From NCBI RefSeq assembly GCF_028583425.1, contig NC_072799.1, positions 85,732,217-85,796,216 on the forward strand: a stretch of 64,000 nucleotides of DNA, given 5' to 3'. Positions within the stretch are counted from its first letter, which is position 1, and each line of letters opens with the position of its first letter. The translations under genes were made by a program, and so were the position numbers. The notes under the pieces were generated by a model that saw only the letters and a list, made by a program, of their open reading frames with translations, ran no database searches and had not been told where the DNA came from. Source of the stretch: Eublepharis macularius (taxonomy: Eukaryota > Chordata > Lepidosauria > Squamata > Eublepharidae). Below are positions 1-18,000 of the stretch, one piece after another.

Positions 1-1130
1 GAGTGGAAAAAGATGACCTGCCTGTTGCCAGATAGTGCCAAAACTTGGAGCCAGAAGAAAAGCCACTTACGCAGAGTCTCTCAAATAGAGATGGGCACGA
101 AATGAACCATGGAACAAAATTCCATATGGAACAGCCAGTTAGTTTGAAGAGAAACACGTGTTCCGTGGGACCACGTTTTTCCAGAACAAACGGAATTTTT
201 CCAGCTGTTCTGTGGCTGGTTCGAACTATAACAGACCCTGTGCCGGTTTCAGCCCATCGGCTGGTTTCAGCACGGGGTCTGTGCAACTAACAGCCTGGGC
301 AGCAGGAAAAGAGGCTGTCAGTTTTACAGACTCCGCGCTGGTTCCATTTTCCTATCTCCTTTTTGTATGTATTATTTTATATGAGATTGGCTAAACCTGT
401 GTGTATAGTCACAAGTCTCATACCATCACATGGAGGGCGGAGTCCAGCATGCCATCCGTTTTTCTACCATGGCTCATGAACCTGTACTTGTAGGATCTTC
501 AGTTTGTTCCATTCTCTTTTAATGTTGTTTGCTAAGGCTTTGAGCCAGTGCAATAGAATTCATGACAATGATGTTCCGTTCTCATAAGTCTTTAGGAAAA
601 AAACCAAAAACAGGTATGCATCACTACAAGCAAGTTGTTGGGTCAGGGTATTGTAAGTATGCATAATGCTTATCGGTTGTTCACATATAATTGCATCCCA
701 GACTTTTGGACAAAATTCTCAACTGGCCTTTGCTTTTGAGTAATGTTTTATTTTAGTCTGCATAGGGAAATTGAGTGTTTAGAGTCTGTTAAGTACCTGC
801 ATACCAATTTGGACATTTTAAAAGACAGAAGTGAAGCGGGGGAATTGCATGCATGTTGCTGTCAGTGGTCAGGACTGATTCATCTGAAGATAATCATCAC
901 TTGAGGAGGTGGGAAAGGACGAGCACTTGAGCACCTTTTCTCTCTTCATCTCAAACAGGTGATCAGCGGTGTTATCTTCCACACTGTTGATCTGCTTGCC
1001 AGTTGAGGTTGTTGCACATGGTTGCAAGCATGCTAGGAACTCAGAACAAAGTGTAGATGTTTGTCTCCACTTGAGAAATTTGGAGGATTGTTGTGGATTT
1101 TAGTGACTTCTAAAAAAAAGTAAAGTCAAT
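1..1130. other. Non-coding, presumably LONRF1 intron; possible hAT-like end
   Basis: I see no exon with convincing splice sites here. Around 85-300 the text (agatgggcacgaaatgaacc and following GC-richer sequence) resembles the ends of short reptile hAT-type elements, but I could not find a matching right end or target duplication. The remainder is AT-rich unique-looking sequence. It lies upstream of the first visible LONRF1 exon, so it is most simply intronic. Confidence 0.35.
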
Positions 1131-1139
1131 TAGAAGTAT

Positions 1140-2960
1140 TGTTATTAAAAAGACAGTTATTAAAATAATAAAAATAGAATACAATTAAAATGGGACCTTA
1201 ATAAATACCAGACAGTTATGGGAAAATTAGGTTTCTAAGGAAACAATCTTGGCCCTAATATTTTTTGCAGCTAAGGCAAACAGGAATACTCTGCTAGTGA
1301 CAAAAGAATCAGTATCAGATAACAAAAAAACTAATTTGTCAATATCAGAGGTAAAGTTACGCCTAATAATAAGTTGGCAAGAAATTTAGCTCTACCCTCT
1401 GCATACATGGGACAAAATAAGGTGTAATGTAGAAGATCCTCAGGAACTGAGGCACCGCATATGCAGAGATGGAGAGCCATTGGGGTTTGATGGTATCTTC
1501 CTGTAAGTAAAGCTGTCGGCATTGTTTGAAAGCGCAAGGAGGTAAATGATTTTCTGAGATTTTGGGATGTGATATTCACTAAATAAGGAGATCTAACATG
1601 ATCTCTTTTGATCAGTTTAAACTAAGGGGAAGATCTGGACCGGGAAATTGTAAGACTGTCCAAAAAAGCATCACATCTGTAGACCCAAGTTGGAGCCATT
1701 ATTTAAGACCCCCAACAAATCACCTGGAATGGTATAATGAACAAGAATGTTATTGTAGCAAGCTGCCCAGGGTGAGTCACTGTCATCAGCTGAAAGCACT
1801 GCTTGCTGAAAGTGTTGGTAATAACAGTATTACCCTTGCTCCAGAATTTAAGTATGGCCAAATGAACCCTAGCTCTAACTGAAGGCAGACCAAGTTCTGC
1901 CCTTATTTTAGGGCTGCAGGGGTCCCCCTGGGTAGGGCAAGCAATCGTCTAATGAAAAGATTTTGAATCGATTCCAGATGGGTTATGATATGTTCTTTCC
2001 AACCCCAGACTTCTATACCATAAAGGAGGTGGGGGATTGCCTTACATAAATACAGTTTTATTGCAGGGTCTACAAGAGATCCACCCTTGGTATAATAAAA
2101 TCTCAGAATTGCCCCTATTATTTTTAAAGTGGAGGATTTAACAATATCCAGATGTATATTCCAACTTAGGGTCTCGCTAAAGGTCACTCCCAAATACTTA
2201 TAGGAGCTGCACTGTTCAGTGGGAATTCCATGAATACTCCAGGTGGTCCTTCTGGACCGCCTTCTAAACACCATGACCTTGGTCTTGTCATAATTTATTT
2301 TGAGGGCCTCCTCTTTGCAGTATTCACCTAGTTGGTGCAGTAACCTTTTTAGTCCAGTTTGGGTAAGGGCGAGTAGGACCATGTCATCAGCATATAAAAG
2401 AATCGAAATTTTCTGATGACCAAATGTGGGGACCTGATAACCTGTGCACTATACCATTTATGTACAGGTTAAAAAGCATAGGAGCAAGTACACATCCCTG
2501 CTTAACCCCTCTAAGAATTGGAATTTCATCTGTTAAAGAGCCTGAAGTACCCACCCTGATTTTGGCAAAGATGTCTGAGTGTAATTCCTGAAGAAGAAAC
2601 AGCAAGCGTTTATCTATATTTGTGCTAGCTAGCTTCTTCCAGAGACGATTTCTATCTATAGAATCAAATGCAGCAGCAAGATCTACAAATGCTACAAAAA
2701 GGGCTTTAGTGAGGCCATTTATGCCTGATAGGGCTAATTGATAAAGATTTTGACAGTGCTCAACTGTGCTTTGGCCCTTTCTAAAGCCAGCCTGGTTGGG
2801 GTGGATCACATGATTAGAAATTTCCCAGTCCTACAATTTATACAGAAGATATTTACTATAACATTTTGCTGTAAAATTCAACAAGCTTATGGGACGGTAG
2901 TTTTTTGGATCTGCTTTATCACCTTTCTTATGAATAGGAGCTACAATACTCAGTTTCCAA
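1140..2960 (-). mobile_element. LINE fragment, Vingi/I-like reverse transcriptase
   Basis: Read on the minus strand this encodes the middle and end of a non-LTR reverse transcriptase. Around 2809-2390 are GFRKGQST, FVDLAAAFDSI, GVKQGC and APMLFNLYING, followed by a YADDMV-type active-site block overlapping the next frame near 2382. Then come YLGVTFSETLSW and LLYGIEVWGW (2382-1903), and a C-terminal cysteine/histidine finger (CICG...LLHYTLFC) near 1500-1400. The pieces lie in several frames, so the copy is dead, and no endonuclease region is present. A related 3' end occurs on the plus strand at 56496-57170. Assignment to the Vingi/I group is from motif style only; RTE-like or other clades are possible. 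Confidence 0.7.
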
Positions 2961-3006
2961 GTATTGAGGAAAATGTAAACTAAAGTACTGCAAGACTGAC
3001 TTTTAA

Positions 3007-6696
<3,690 letters not shown>

Positions 6697-7795
6697 CTTC
6701 TTGATCTTCCTGAAGTGTTCCCTATTTCTGTAATTGCATCAGGAGTTTTTGCAGCATTTGCACATTTAGTGCTGGGTTGGAAATTGCATCAGAATTGCTT
6801 ACTTTCCTGAAACAACTCATTTTTCACATGGATCCAATCAACCTGAAGGATACCACTAAAACAGCACACAAGAGTCAATCCAGCAACAAAATATGTGGAT
6901 AAGTTCTACTTTATTTGCACTATATACAAGTGAGAATGTATCTGAGTTTTTCCTGCTGACTTCTTATAAGTGCTGGATTTCATCCTTGGTCCAAGTTTAC
7001 AACATTAAGGATATGTTCAAAATCTTGCAAATTGGAGTTTGCCTCAGCGGTAACATGCTGTTGCTATTTGCACAAGTACTTAAAACATAGTATTGAATGT
7101 TGCTATGGGAAATTAATAAATGGTACAGATTAATTTTGTAGACTTTCACAATACTAAAGATTGTATGAATTTAGAGCCATGTTAAAAACTGAAACATCAT
7201 TCAACATGCTTTTAAACTGTGAACCTATTATAGTGCATTTGGAGAAGAACTGGGGTTATACAAGATTCAGTTCCAGTTGCGTCCAGCAATGATTCCCAAG
7301 TTTCCAGTTTTGCGCATACTGCCTAAGCATATTATCAGACTCTCAGATTTGAAAATACCGAGTCATTTTCTTCTAGTTTCATGGATCAGCTATGGCCCAC
7401 TTACCATACTCGTACAGACAGTTGATGTCAATGTTTAGAAACTACTGAAGTACTATATAGGAGTTTTTTAGTTTGTACTGGGTTCAAATAAGACTTCTTC
7501 CATGCCTTACTCATATCACTGGCCTGTATCCTACCACCTTGCTCAGCAAAATTTAAGTCTTCCTTAACTTAAAGGGAGCCCCCTGAAGTGGAAGGAGGGC
7601 TTCAAATCAAACCTTGCTGAGTAGAATACAGACCAGTGTTAAGGTTAGCATTCTGCTTACCAATAGGTGGTATTTAAAATAAATTCTCAGTTTGTGAGTG
7701 TGTCTTGTATGTGAATCATTTTGTGAAATGTTTCTTTAAAGATCTTGCTTTTGCTAATATTTAATTTTTAATAAACTTTAAAACCATTTTTAAAC
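6697..7795 (+). other. LONRF1 3' UTR with poly(A) signals
   Basis: This follows the LONRF1 stop without a new exon signal. AATAAA hexamers occur near 7115 (attaataaatgg) and 7770 (tttttaataaactt). The second, followed by T/G-rich text (gatggtaatgttttgctt), is the likely main cleavage region near 7.79 kb. The 3' end is inferred, not observed. Confidence 0.55.
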
Positions 7796-7894
7796 TGATG
7801 GTAATGTTTTGCTTGCTGTTACCAGTACGTAGAGGAGACATTACCAGTCAAGCAGCAGACTACTCCCGTAAAATAAGCACTATATTAAAGAAGT

Positions 7895-8092
7895 CAAGCA
7901 GATGAACAGCGATGAGATGCTGTGGTGCAGCAGTTATCAAGACTTGCCGGAGCAGATCTGGGGCACCCAAGTTTGATTCCCTGTTCTAACACGAGAGCTT
8001 GCTGGGTGGATGTCGAGCAAGTCACACGCGTCCTCCTACCCTCGGAGTTGTAAGAACAATGGAATGGAGCCTTTTTGGGCAATGTTAACATT
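7895..8092 (+). repeat. tRNA-derived SINE fragment
   Basis: A tRNA-like head (gctgtggtgcagcagtta, then gtttgattccctgttc) is followed by a short body with cttgctgggtgg and a fragment of the downstream unit. It sits between the presumed poly(A) sites of LONRF1 and PAICS. The B-box is degenerate, so it is not a functional tRNA gene. Confidence 0.5.
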
Positions 8093-8149
8093 TAAACAAA
8101 AAATAACGACACGCCTTCCCGCAAGGAAACAAAGTTAGTTGAAGCTTTC

Positions 8150-9079
8150 AGACCACAATTTTATTTTCACTAGAGGGGGTGGGGGTGGTAGTGTGATTTA
8201 ATTGGCAGACATGCACAATGTAGGCACACACAGGTGGGACAGGCTGCCTCTATTTTTCTGTGAAATGGTCCTATTTGTGAAAGGGTTATGCCACCACTGG
8301 CCCTGAAGTAGTGCAAAAGCTGGGTGCTGTTTATTTGAAAACCAGCCGGAGTGAGTCCAACGTGTAAGTAACAGAAGACATTCACACTGATTATACACAC
8401 ACGAGATGTAGGTTAGCGTTTCCTGCGTCATTTACATTACTAAAGATAAAAAAGCAGTGATGAAAGTTCGTTTTATTCCTTTAGCAATTTTAAAGTTCTC
8501 ATGTTTCCCCCCTATAACAACTCTAGTTCTTAAAATACAGGTTCAGTGACCTGTAAGATACTGTTTCAAGTCTTTGGCTGTTACAATTACAGAAGCAAGA
8601 CTCACACATGAACATTCCCAGCAACAGGTAAACAGGCACTGGTCTACAACAGAAGGGCTGCTGTTTATAAATAATGTAACATTTTTCTTTACACTTGTTC
8701 AAAAACAGCTGACCTCCTATCTGTCGCTAACCACATTCTGATTATATTTCAGAACAAGCTTTTAAAACTTCTATTGCTTTGTTGTATTGCTAATCTATAT
8801 AAAAACTTTAGAATTAACAGATGAACAGTAAATGCAAATAACCTGTTCTCTTTAATAAGCGTCATCAAGGCTGATCAGTAAGAATTATTCTATATTGGTA
8901 ACAAAAGTAAAGTGATGAGTTTCACTGTATTTTCTAGAAAGTCAAAAATTGGTTGCCTTGTTACAGTCAAGGTAGAATCTACAGACTTTGCTGATAAGAG
9001 CTGTAAGAACTTCTAGCTAAGTGAGTTTGTTTGAACACAACAGCGTGTGAGTGCCAGTGGGCCGATACAGAAAGATGCT
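8150..9079 (-). other. PAICS 3' UTR (inferred)
   Basis: Minus-strand sequence after the PAICS stop. AATAAA on the minus strand lies at 8165-8160 and another candidate near 8478. If the distal one is used, the transcript ends near 8.15 kb, only about 0.35 kb from the inferred LONRF1 end. Confidence 0.5.
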
Positions 9080-12000
9080 TTAAGAAGCCATCTGGGAGGT
9101 ACGTTCTCTCATTTTCTTGTCCGCCTGCTTTAGGGAGATCCATGCATTCAACATGTTTGCTCGCAGCTTGGCCCATACAAAGTGGTTATTCAGCCCTAGA
9201 ATCTGGGCAGCAAACTGTGCAGCACCTTCAGGTAAAAGAACTGTAGAACAGCCAAGACCTGTTTAGGGAAAAAAAGGGGAAAAGTAGCTACACATTTAAT
9301 ACAACACCACTAGTGAGCCTGGGGGCTGTACAGAATTTTGTAAAAAAAATAAAAATCGAGATTGTAAATTTTGTGGTGGCGATATCTGGAATACTAAGTG
9401 AAAAACCATGGCAACGTGCACAAGGCAAAAGGTACCTTTCTAGCTGTTCTCTTACTTAACTGACTATATACATAAACCCTATTCTATGTCTAGCGTGGCT
9501 CCTAATTGGCACGTCATGGACTGTTTTTGAGGGAGCTTTAAGCTGCAGTGATGCTTCCTTGGAGAAGACAGCAAGATTTTCAGGGTGTAAGCTTTCAAGA
9601 GTCAAAGCTTCTTCAAGTATCTGAAAAAGGAGCTTTGACTCTCTAAGGTGCCACTGGACTCAACTTTTGCTGTTCTACTTCAGACCCGCTGTTATCTACC
9701 TGAAACTTTCTTGGCGAGTAGACTACGGCTTTGGCATATTTGTTTGTGTTTAATTTCTGGAATTGTAAGCCACTATGAAGGAGAGGCAAGGTATTTTAAT
9801 TAAAAAGAGACAAAAGTAGTTTACACAAATTTAAAAGTTGATTATATCTGGGAATGAGAATTGAATTATGCCAAAGGTTAAGGTGGAGTTTAAGAAAATT
9901 ATTCCATCCACTAGGGGGCAATGCAGCATTTCTTAAAGTCATAATACAAAGAAAGGAAAATACATTGTTTTAGCTTAATTTGAGGGCGTGAGTGCTGCAC
10001 CTGCTAGAAATCAATGCAGACAGGAAATCCTGAAAAGCTGTTTTCATATTTCAGGATGTTTCACACTTGTAGCAGCAGACATCTTGAATTTTTTTGCCAC
10101 AATTAACTGTTCAGGTAAGATGTTCAGGAAATCACCATTGTCACGTTCTCTCTAAGGAGCAGAGCTGCTCTTCTCTTTCTAAACTATCATATTTTAGAGT
10201 GGGGTAAGCAATACTCACTATGGATGTGTGGCTGACCTGAACCAGTAATTTGCTTTGAAGTGTTAAAAAAAAACTTACCACTGGGAAGCCTTAGAGATGA
10301 CCACACATCCTGAGCACCCCAATCTGCTGAGATTGGAGGACAGTTGACCACTGGATAGGCAGTGTTGCCAGACATCACAGGCCCCAATCCATTGCTTCTA
10401 CCAGCCACTGCTACAAATACTGTAGGAATGCCATCACCTGGTAATACATACACAATGTCACTTGATGCTGAAAAAAAGTTCAGAAACTCTGATTCTTCTT
10501 TCCAATTCCATATGTTGAAGAAGTGACTTTAAAAGTACATAGGAAGATATTCTGGGTTTCTTTAACCAATGGTGTTACGTTGATTTTGAAGGACTAGATT
10601 TTAAACAATACGTTTTGCTTATTTACCTTCATATTCAGACTTGATCCTCAGTGTCTCATCTGGCCCTTTATGGGCAGAGGTTACTCTTAATTCACAAGGA
10701 ATGCCGTAGTTTCCACATGCCTTTTTTATTTTTTCACAGTGACCAACATCTGAGGGTGACCCCATGAGCACAACCACTCTGCCTTGGCTCTGTGGTTTCA
10801 GCAACAGCTAGCAAAAAGGAAAAGAGTTTAGAAGTACTTGAAATACAGACAAGATCAGAAGGTACTTTGTTTTATGAAGCATGTCACCAGTAGTACCTCA
10901 ACTTTTTCTGCTACCCATTCAAAGTTTCTCTTCACCATCAGCAGTGCTTCAGGAGTCACTTCTTTCAGATCACGATAAGACTGAAAAGTACACAGGAAAC
11001 CAAGCGTTGCTAACATAGTAAGCAAGAGTCACTTGTTTCAACATAAAGATGCAAACATCTTCCATCAAAAAGCTACAGAATTGTTCATCTTATTTGCACC
11101 AACCAGGAAGTGTCACTCAAGCACACCAACACAGTTTAATGGAAACTGTTTATAGGTCAATAGTTTTAGTTTTAAAGGTTTTCCCCCAAGCTTCCCTTGC
11201 CATTCAGATACAAGATTCTGAATCACTATGACACACAGTCATAGTGTAGATGAACCACAGGCATCTCGGAAACCATGACATCTCCACTTTTTCTTGCTTT
11301 CTAGGGTATCAGATGATAAATGACCTCACAGTTTCCAAGAAATGTGGGATAGGCAAAGAGGTTAGAGGGTCAGTTTTTCCCAAACTTTTTTTCCCCATGG
11401 AGGAACACCCTAAATCAGTTTTTCAAATCCTGAAGAACCCCTATTAAAAACATTTACAGACCAGAATAGGTTGACAGGAAACACAATTACTGCTAATTCT
11501 TTTAGGCTGTCCACGCTCTGTAATAATATGCAACAAACACAAATATAACCTTCAAAATTGCCCATATTTTGAGGGATAGTTGTATTTTTCACAGTATTTC
11601 TATTTATTTCACCATTTCTTGCAGAACCCTGGGCTGGGAAATATTGGGCTAAGTAGCACAGGAGAAAAGGGTTCTGCAAATGAGCTTCCTGTAGTTTGTC
11701 ACTACGCAATTCCAAGAACACTGTCACATCATATAATTAAAGGGAATGAAAAGGATAATTTAAAAAACATGCCAATGTAATTTACTGGTCCTAGTCCACC
11801 ACAAGAGACTTCTCAAATCTGTTGCCTCTCTATTAGAACAGAAGAAAATGGCCATATTAGACTTCAGAGCTCTGCTAAAATGGTATTCTCTGCAGGTCCC
11901 AAAATGTCACTGGTGGGGATGGAGAAGGGGCTGTTCGGGGGGGGGGGATATCCATTGCCTAAAATAGCATTAACAGTGAAAATAAAAGGCACTGGTCTAT

Positions 12001-15000
12001 ACAGACTAATGACAGAGAACAGTGAAAAGGCTTCAAGATCTCTAGCTAAACATCTCCAACAGCAGTCAAGGCAGAGACTGGGATTAAGGAATTTCATTTT
12101 AGCCATTATCACGTTTAAAAGCCTGCCTCTTACAATAGAAAAGGGTCACACGGGAACGGGCCATGTGACCCAACGGAAGTGGAAAAAATGGAAGGTGGTG
12201 GTCGTCGGGGACTCTCTGCTCAGGGGTATAGAACGCCATGTCTCTGGGCCAAATCCCCTATTCCGAGAGATGTGTTGCTTGCCGGGGGCCAGAATTCAGG
12301 ATATTACCGACCGACTGCCGAAACTCATCAAGCCCGCTGATAAGTACCCGTTTGCGCTGATTCATGTGGGAACGAATGACATGGCTGCGAATACTGTCGC
12401 AAGAATTAAAGAGGATTATGAAGCTCTTGGAAGGCAGTTGAAGACGTTGGGAGCTCAGGTGGTATTCTCTTCTATCCTTCCAGTCACAGGAAGAGGAACG
12501 TGCAGGAAGCAGACCACAGTTGAGGTGAATCGTTGGCTGAGATGGTGGTGCCGGGAGGAACGCTTTGGGTTCTGGGACCATGGGATAGGTTTTCTTAAAG
12601 AAGGCCTTCTAGCACATGATGGGCTTCACCTCTCAAAGGCAGGGAAGAAAACGTTTGGAACGAACCTGGAGAACTTCATCAGGAGAGCTTTAAACTGATG
12701 CCGCAAGGGGAAGGGGACGATCGAAATGGCGATTTCAATGACGAAGTGAAAACAGTGGGGACCCACCTGGGTAGGAAAGGTCAAAGAAAGGTACAAGGCT
12801 ACAAGTGTCTATATACCAATGCCCAAAGTATGGGCAATAAGAAAGAAGAGCTTGAGCTTCTATTGCAAACAGAGGGCTACGATATAGTAGGAATTACTGA
12901 GACTTGGTGGGATGATTCCCACGACTGGAATGTGCTAGTGGATGGGTATGAGTTGTTCAAGAAAAAACGGAAGTGTAGAAGAGGAGGTGGAGTGGTGTTG
13001 TATGTGAGGAGAGGGCTTGATTGTCAAGAAGTTATGGAGAATGGGGCGGACAGCCCGGTGGAAAGTATATGGGTAGAAATAAGGGGAGGAAGGACAAAGG
13101 GTATTATTGTTGGCGTCTGCTACAGACCACCTGACCAGCAAGAAGAAATGGATGCTGCCCTCTTTGAAGAGATTGGTAGAGTATCCAAACATCAGAACCT
13201 TGTAATTATGGGTGACTTCAACTTCCCTGATGTGTGCTGGGAGACAGGCTCAGCAAAGCGTCATGAATCACGCAATTTCCTGACCTGCCTGGCCGATAAC
13301 TTCCTTTTTCAAAAGGTGGAGGAAGCTACAAGGGGGCTCGGCCATACTAGACTTGATATTAACCAACACAGAAGAATTGGTAGATGAGGTGAAAGTGGTG
13401 GGGACCTTAGGGGGAAGTGACCATGTCCTCCTTGAATTCCAGTTGCTGTGGGGAGCCAAGGAAGTTCATAGCCAGACTCGTAGGTTAGATTTTCGTAGGG
13501 CCAACTTCGATGAACTCAGAGTCTTGATGAGAGTCATTCCGTGGGGGAGTGTGCTGGAAAGGAAAGGAGCGCGTGAAGGGTGGGCTCTTCTCAAACATGT
13601 GCTTTTGCAAGCTCAAGCCCTCACTATCCCAGCAAGACGGAAACATGGTAAGGGCTCCAAGAAACTGATGTGGATGTACAGAGAGCTCCAGAATAAGCTA
13701 AGGGAGAAAAAGGAAATGTTCAGGAAATGGAGAGAAGGACAGACCTCTAAAGAGGAGTATATGAGGGTTACTAGGCACTGCAGATCAGCCACCAGAGAGG
13801 CCAAAGCTCAGTACGAGCTGGGTCTGGCCAGGAGGGCTCGCTACAAGAAGAAAAACTACTAGATATGTGAGAAGCAAACACAAGGTAAAAGAGGCAATTG
13901 GACCGCTGTTGGGAGTAGTTGGAGAAACTCAGATGCAGGACAGAGAAAAAGCAGACAGGCTTAATGACTTTTTTGCCTCTGTTTTCTCCCTGAAGAACTC
14001 AGGCACATCTCGAGAAAGTAGAAAATGTGGCAGGACACCTGAGTGGCTAGTTGACATTGACAGAGAGGTTGTGGAGAGGCTTCTGGCTGCACTGGATGAA
14101 TACAAATCCCCTGGGACGGATGGGGTGCACCCAAGAGTGCTGAAAGAACTTTCTAGAGAACTTGCAGAACCCCTGTCCATCATCTTCAAGGCCTCCTGGA
14201 GGACTGGGGATGTTCCACAAGATTGGAAAGGGTGAATGTTATCCCAATCTTTAAGAAAGGGAAGAAGGATGACCCAGGAAACTACACGCCGGTCAGTCTG
14301 ACTTCTGTGGTTGGGAAGATATTAGAACAGATTTTAAAGGGATCAATCTGTAAGCATCTGAAGGACCACTCAGTGATCTGGGGAAGTCAGCATGGTTTTG
14401 TCCCTAACAGATCTTGCCAGACCAACCAGGTTTCTTTCTTTGATCAAGTGACCAGCTTACTGGATCGGGGGAACTCTGCTGACATGATTTATCTGGATTT
14501 CAGTAAAGCTTTTGCTAAGGTCCCTCATGACATTCTGATGAGCAAACTGGAAGACTGTGGACTGGACTACAGGACAGTTTGGTGGATAGGGAACTGGTTA
14601 GAGGACCGCACCCAAAGAGTGGTGGTCAACGGCGTCTCATCAGGTTGGAGGGAGGTGTCCAGTGGGGTGCCGCAGGGCTCGGTTTTGGGTCCGGTACTTT
14701 TCAATATTTTTATCAATGATCTGGATGAAGGAGTGGAAGGGCTGCTCATTAAATGTGCTGATGATACCAAAGTGGGAGGAGTAGCAAACACCCAAGAAGA
14801 TAGAATTAAAATTCAACAAGACCTGAATACTCTGGAGAAGTGCGCAGCTGTGAATAGGATGCAATTCAACAAAGACAAGTGCACAGTATTAAAACTGGGC
14901 CACAAAAATGGGAAGCACAAATAATGGACTGGGGATACACTTCTGGGCAGTAGTATACATGAAAGGGATCTTGGGGTAAGAGTGGACTGTAAACTAAATA

Positions 15001-18000
15001 TGAGCAGTCAGTGTGATGTGGTGGCAAAAAAGGCTAATTCAATCCTGGGTTGTATCAAAGGGGCCATAGCATCGAAATCGCAGGAGGTCATAGCCTCTCT
15101 CTATACTGACTTGGTTAGGCTGGAGTATTGTGTGCAGTTCTGGAGGCCTCACTTCAAAAAGGATGTGGACAAAATTGAGAGGGTGCAGAGGAGAGCACCG
15201 AGAATGATCAGGGGTCTGGAGACTGAGCCCTACGAGGAAAGGCTGAGGGCCTTGGGAATGTTTAGTTTGGAGAAGAGGAGGTTGAGGGGGGACATGATTG
15301 CTCTCTTTAAATATTTGAAAGGCTGTCATTTGGAGGAGGGCAAGGAGCTGTTCCAGTTGGCAGCAGAGAGTGGGACCTGAAGCAATGGGCTTAAATTACA
15401 TGCAGAAAGGTACCAGCTGGATATTAGGGAAAACTTTTTCACGGTCAGAGTAGTTCAAAAGTGGAATCAGCTGCTTAGGGAGGTGGTGAGCTCCCCCTCA
15501 TTGGCAGTTTTCAAGAAGAGGCTGGATGAATACTTGTCAAAGATGCTTTAGGCTGATCCTGCACTGGGCAGGGGGTTGGACTAGATGGTCTGTATGTCCC
15601 CTTCCAACTCTATGATTCTATGAAAACAACACGGTTAACCATGCATGGTCTTCCTCTACATTTTAAAGGCAAGAGGCGATGGGAAAAGATCTCTACCTAA
15701 GATTCTGGAGAGCAACTGCCAATCAGACTAGGTAATAACCATGGCTTTTTTTCTGGGAAAAGAGGTGGTGGAACTCAGGACCGTGCAATGACGTCACTTT
15801 GGGTCAGCTGGAACAAGGGGGGAGTTTTTTAAAGTTTAAATCGCCTTCGGCAAAAATGGTCACATGGCTGGTGGCCCCACCCCCTGACCTCCAGACAGAG
15901 GGGAGTTTAGATTGCCCTCCACGCCGCTGGCGCAGAGGGCAATCTAAACTCCCCCTCTGTCTGGAGATCAGGGGGCAGGGCCACCGGCCATGTGACCATT
16001 TTCAAGAGGTGCCGGAACTCCGTTCCACCGCGTTCCAGATGAAAATGCCTGGTAATAACTGTGTCAGAACAAAGGTTTGACTCAGTATAAAGCAACTTCA
16101 TGTGTCTGTATGGCTTAAGTGTCTTCATTAACTATCCCAGCACAAGAAGCAATTTGAAAGTGCCCTTTTACCAAACAAGCTATCTAGCCTTCTTTTATCA
16201 CAGGACTGTCCCTTCAAGGCTGCACACAGGGATCTATTGCAGAGCCAATTCAGTTGAATAGGATCCTGCACACTACGTTCCCTTAACATGGGGAGGTCTT
16301 GGGTCCGATTTGAAGTTGCAAGCAACAAAAAAAATCTGCAATGCAATGTGGCAAAAAGGAGCCACTCAATATGGTGGGAATCTAGGAGTAGGAGACTAAT
16401 TTTTGGAGAAGTTATTTGTAATACTGATTCAAGCTTAGCATTAAAGAAGCCAGATAGCACAGACATACCTGTTTGTCTTTCTGCTGTTTTCTGTCTCCAG
16501 ATGGCCACAACCTCCAAGAATCATTATCAATGACATCAGCAAGGACAATTTCTTTACTAGTGACATCAACTCCAAACTCAACCTTAAAAAGACACAAATA
16601 GAGACATTAGTTGAAGCCATTTTTAAAATATGCTTCCGGCTTGAAAGATTCTCTCTCAATCACCTTCATGTCCACCAGAGTACAATTCTGGGGCTGCCAT
16701 GCTTTTTCTAGTATTTCAAAAATTGCTTGAGTTGAGTGGGCCATAATATCAACTTCAGTTTGTCCAATCTCAAGGCCAGCAAACCGCAACTTAGCTTCGA
16801 TGAGTTGCTCCTCAGACCACTGCGGGTCATTTGCTGCATCATCCTAGGAAAGACAAGCAGCAAGAATTTCATTAGAATATATTTTTACCAGGCACCAAGT
16901 GAAAGGATGCTCATGAGGATACAGATAAATTACCAATGTCCACTTGCCAGATGGCTCCATTAAAATAGAAGAGTGAAAGCTTTCGAAGCAGTGTGTTGGA
17001 TCCAGCCAGCATTTTCTCTACTCAAAAAGGGAGTAAGGCACTTTGACTGCCAAGAAGACTATTAATTTAATTTATTAGATTTATATTCCGCCCTCCCCAC
17101 ACCAGCAGGCTCAGGGCGGATTACAGGGATCACGGACCAGCATGGACAAAAGCCATGTGGCACAGGGTCCGTAGTGAGGAAAATTAGGTGAGACTGACTG
17201 AAAAAGCTAGCTAGATCCAATGCAAAGGGAAACCCACGGGGGTTGTTAAGACTACTATGCACAGAATGCAAAAGCTTACTTTATACAGTAATCGTTTACT
17301 TATAACTCATCATGCAAAATTCATAACATGAAAATTAATTTGTGGTGGCCCCTCCGTTTTGTTAGCTAGATCCAATGCGGCATTTACAGAAAACATTCTC
17401 CAATTAACATGGTATTTACTCTTACATCTGCAGGTTTAAAAACTCAACAATTGTTTTAAAATAATGTAAACAAAGTTCAAGGTTGATTGTAAAGATCCAC
17501 ATATTTTTCAATGAACTATTTTAAGTTGCATTGAGACCAAGATGTGTACAAATATTTAGTTTAGTTTATCTGTACAAAAATTTAGTTTATTAAGATGATG
17601 CATGCTACTATGACTTCTACACAGGACTACTGTTACGCACTATGTGTGGGACAGCCCTTCAAGGCAACTCGGAAGCATCACTTGGCCTGCTGCATTCTGC
17701 ATCATCTTATTTAGGTAAGGCAGCTTTGAACACACAATTGTTCTGAAACAGCTCAGAGGGCTGCTTATTTCCTTCCAGGCTCAATGTAATATGCTGGTAC
17801 TTACTCGAAGCCTTTCACAAACTTGTCTACCTGAGACTGCACTGTTTTGCATGTAAAGACATGCTTTTTCAAAGGCCTTACAGAGGAAGTGGTTATTTTT
17901 GATGACATGCTGACATTAGTAAGGCTAGATAGTTTATCAAGTCAGGCTAATTCATTGCCCTGTTAACTTATGCCCTATGATTTTAGTGATTTCTGGCCTG

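Noticed and set aside
15799-16080. Open frames on both strands inside the hAT-type element
   Set aside because: Palindromic, non-autonomous element; the peptides are strand shadows of the inverted repeat and have no protein likeness.
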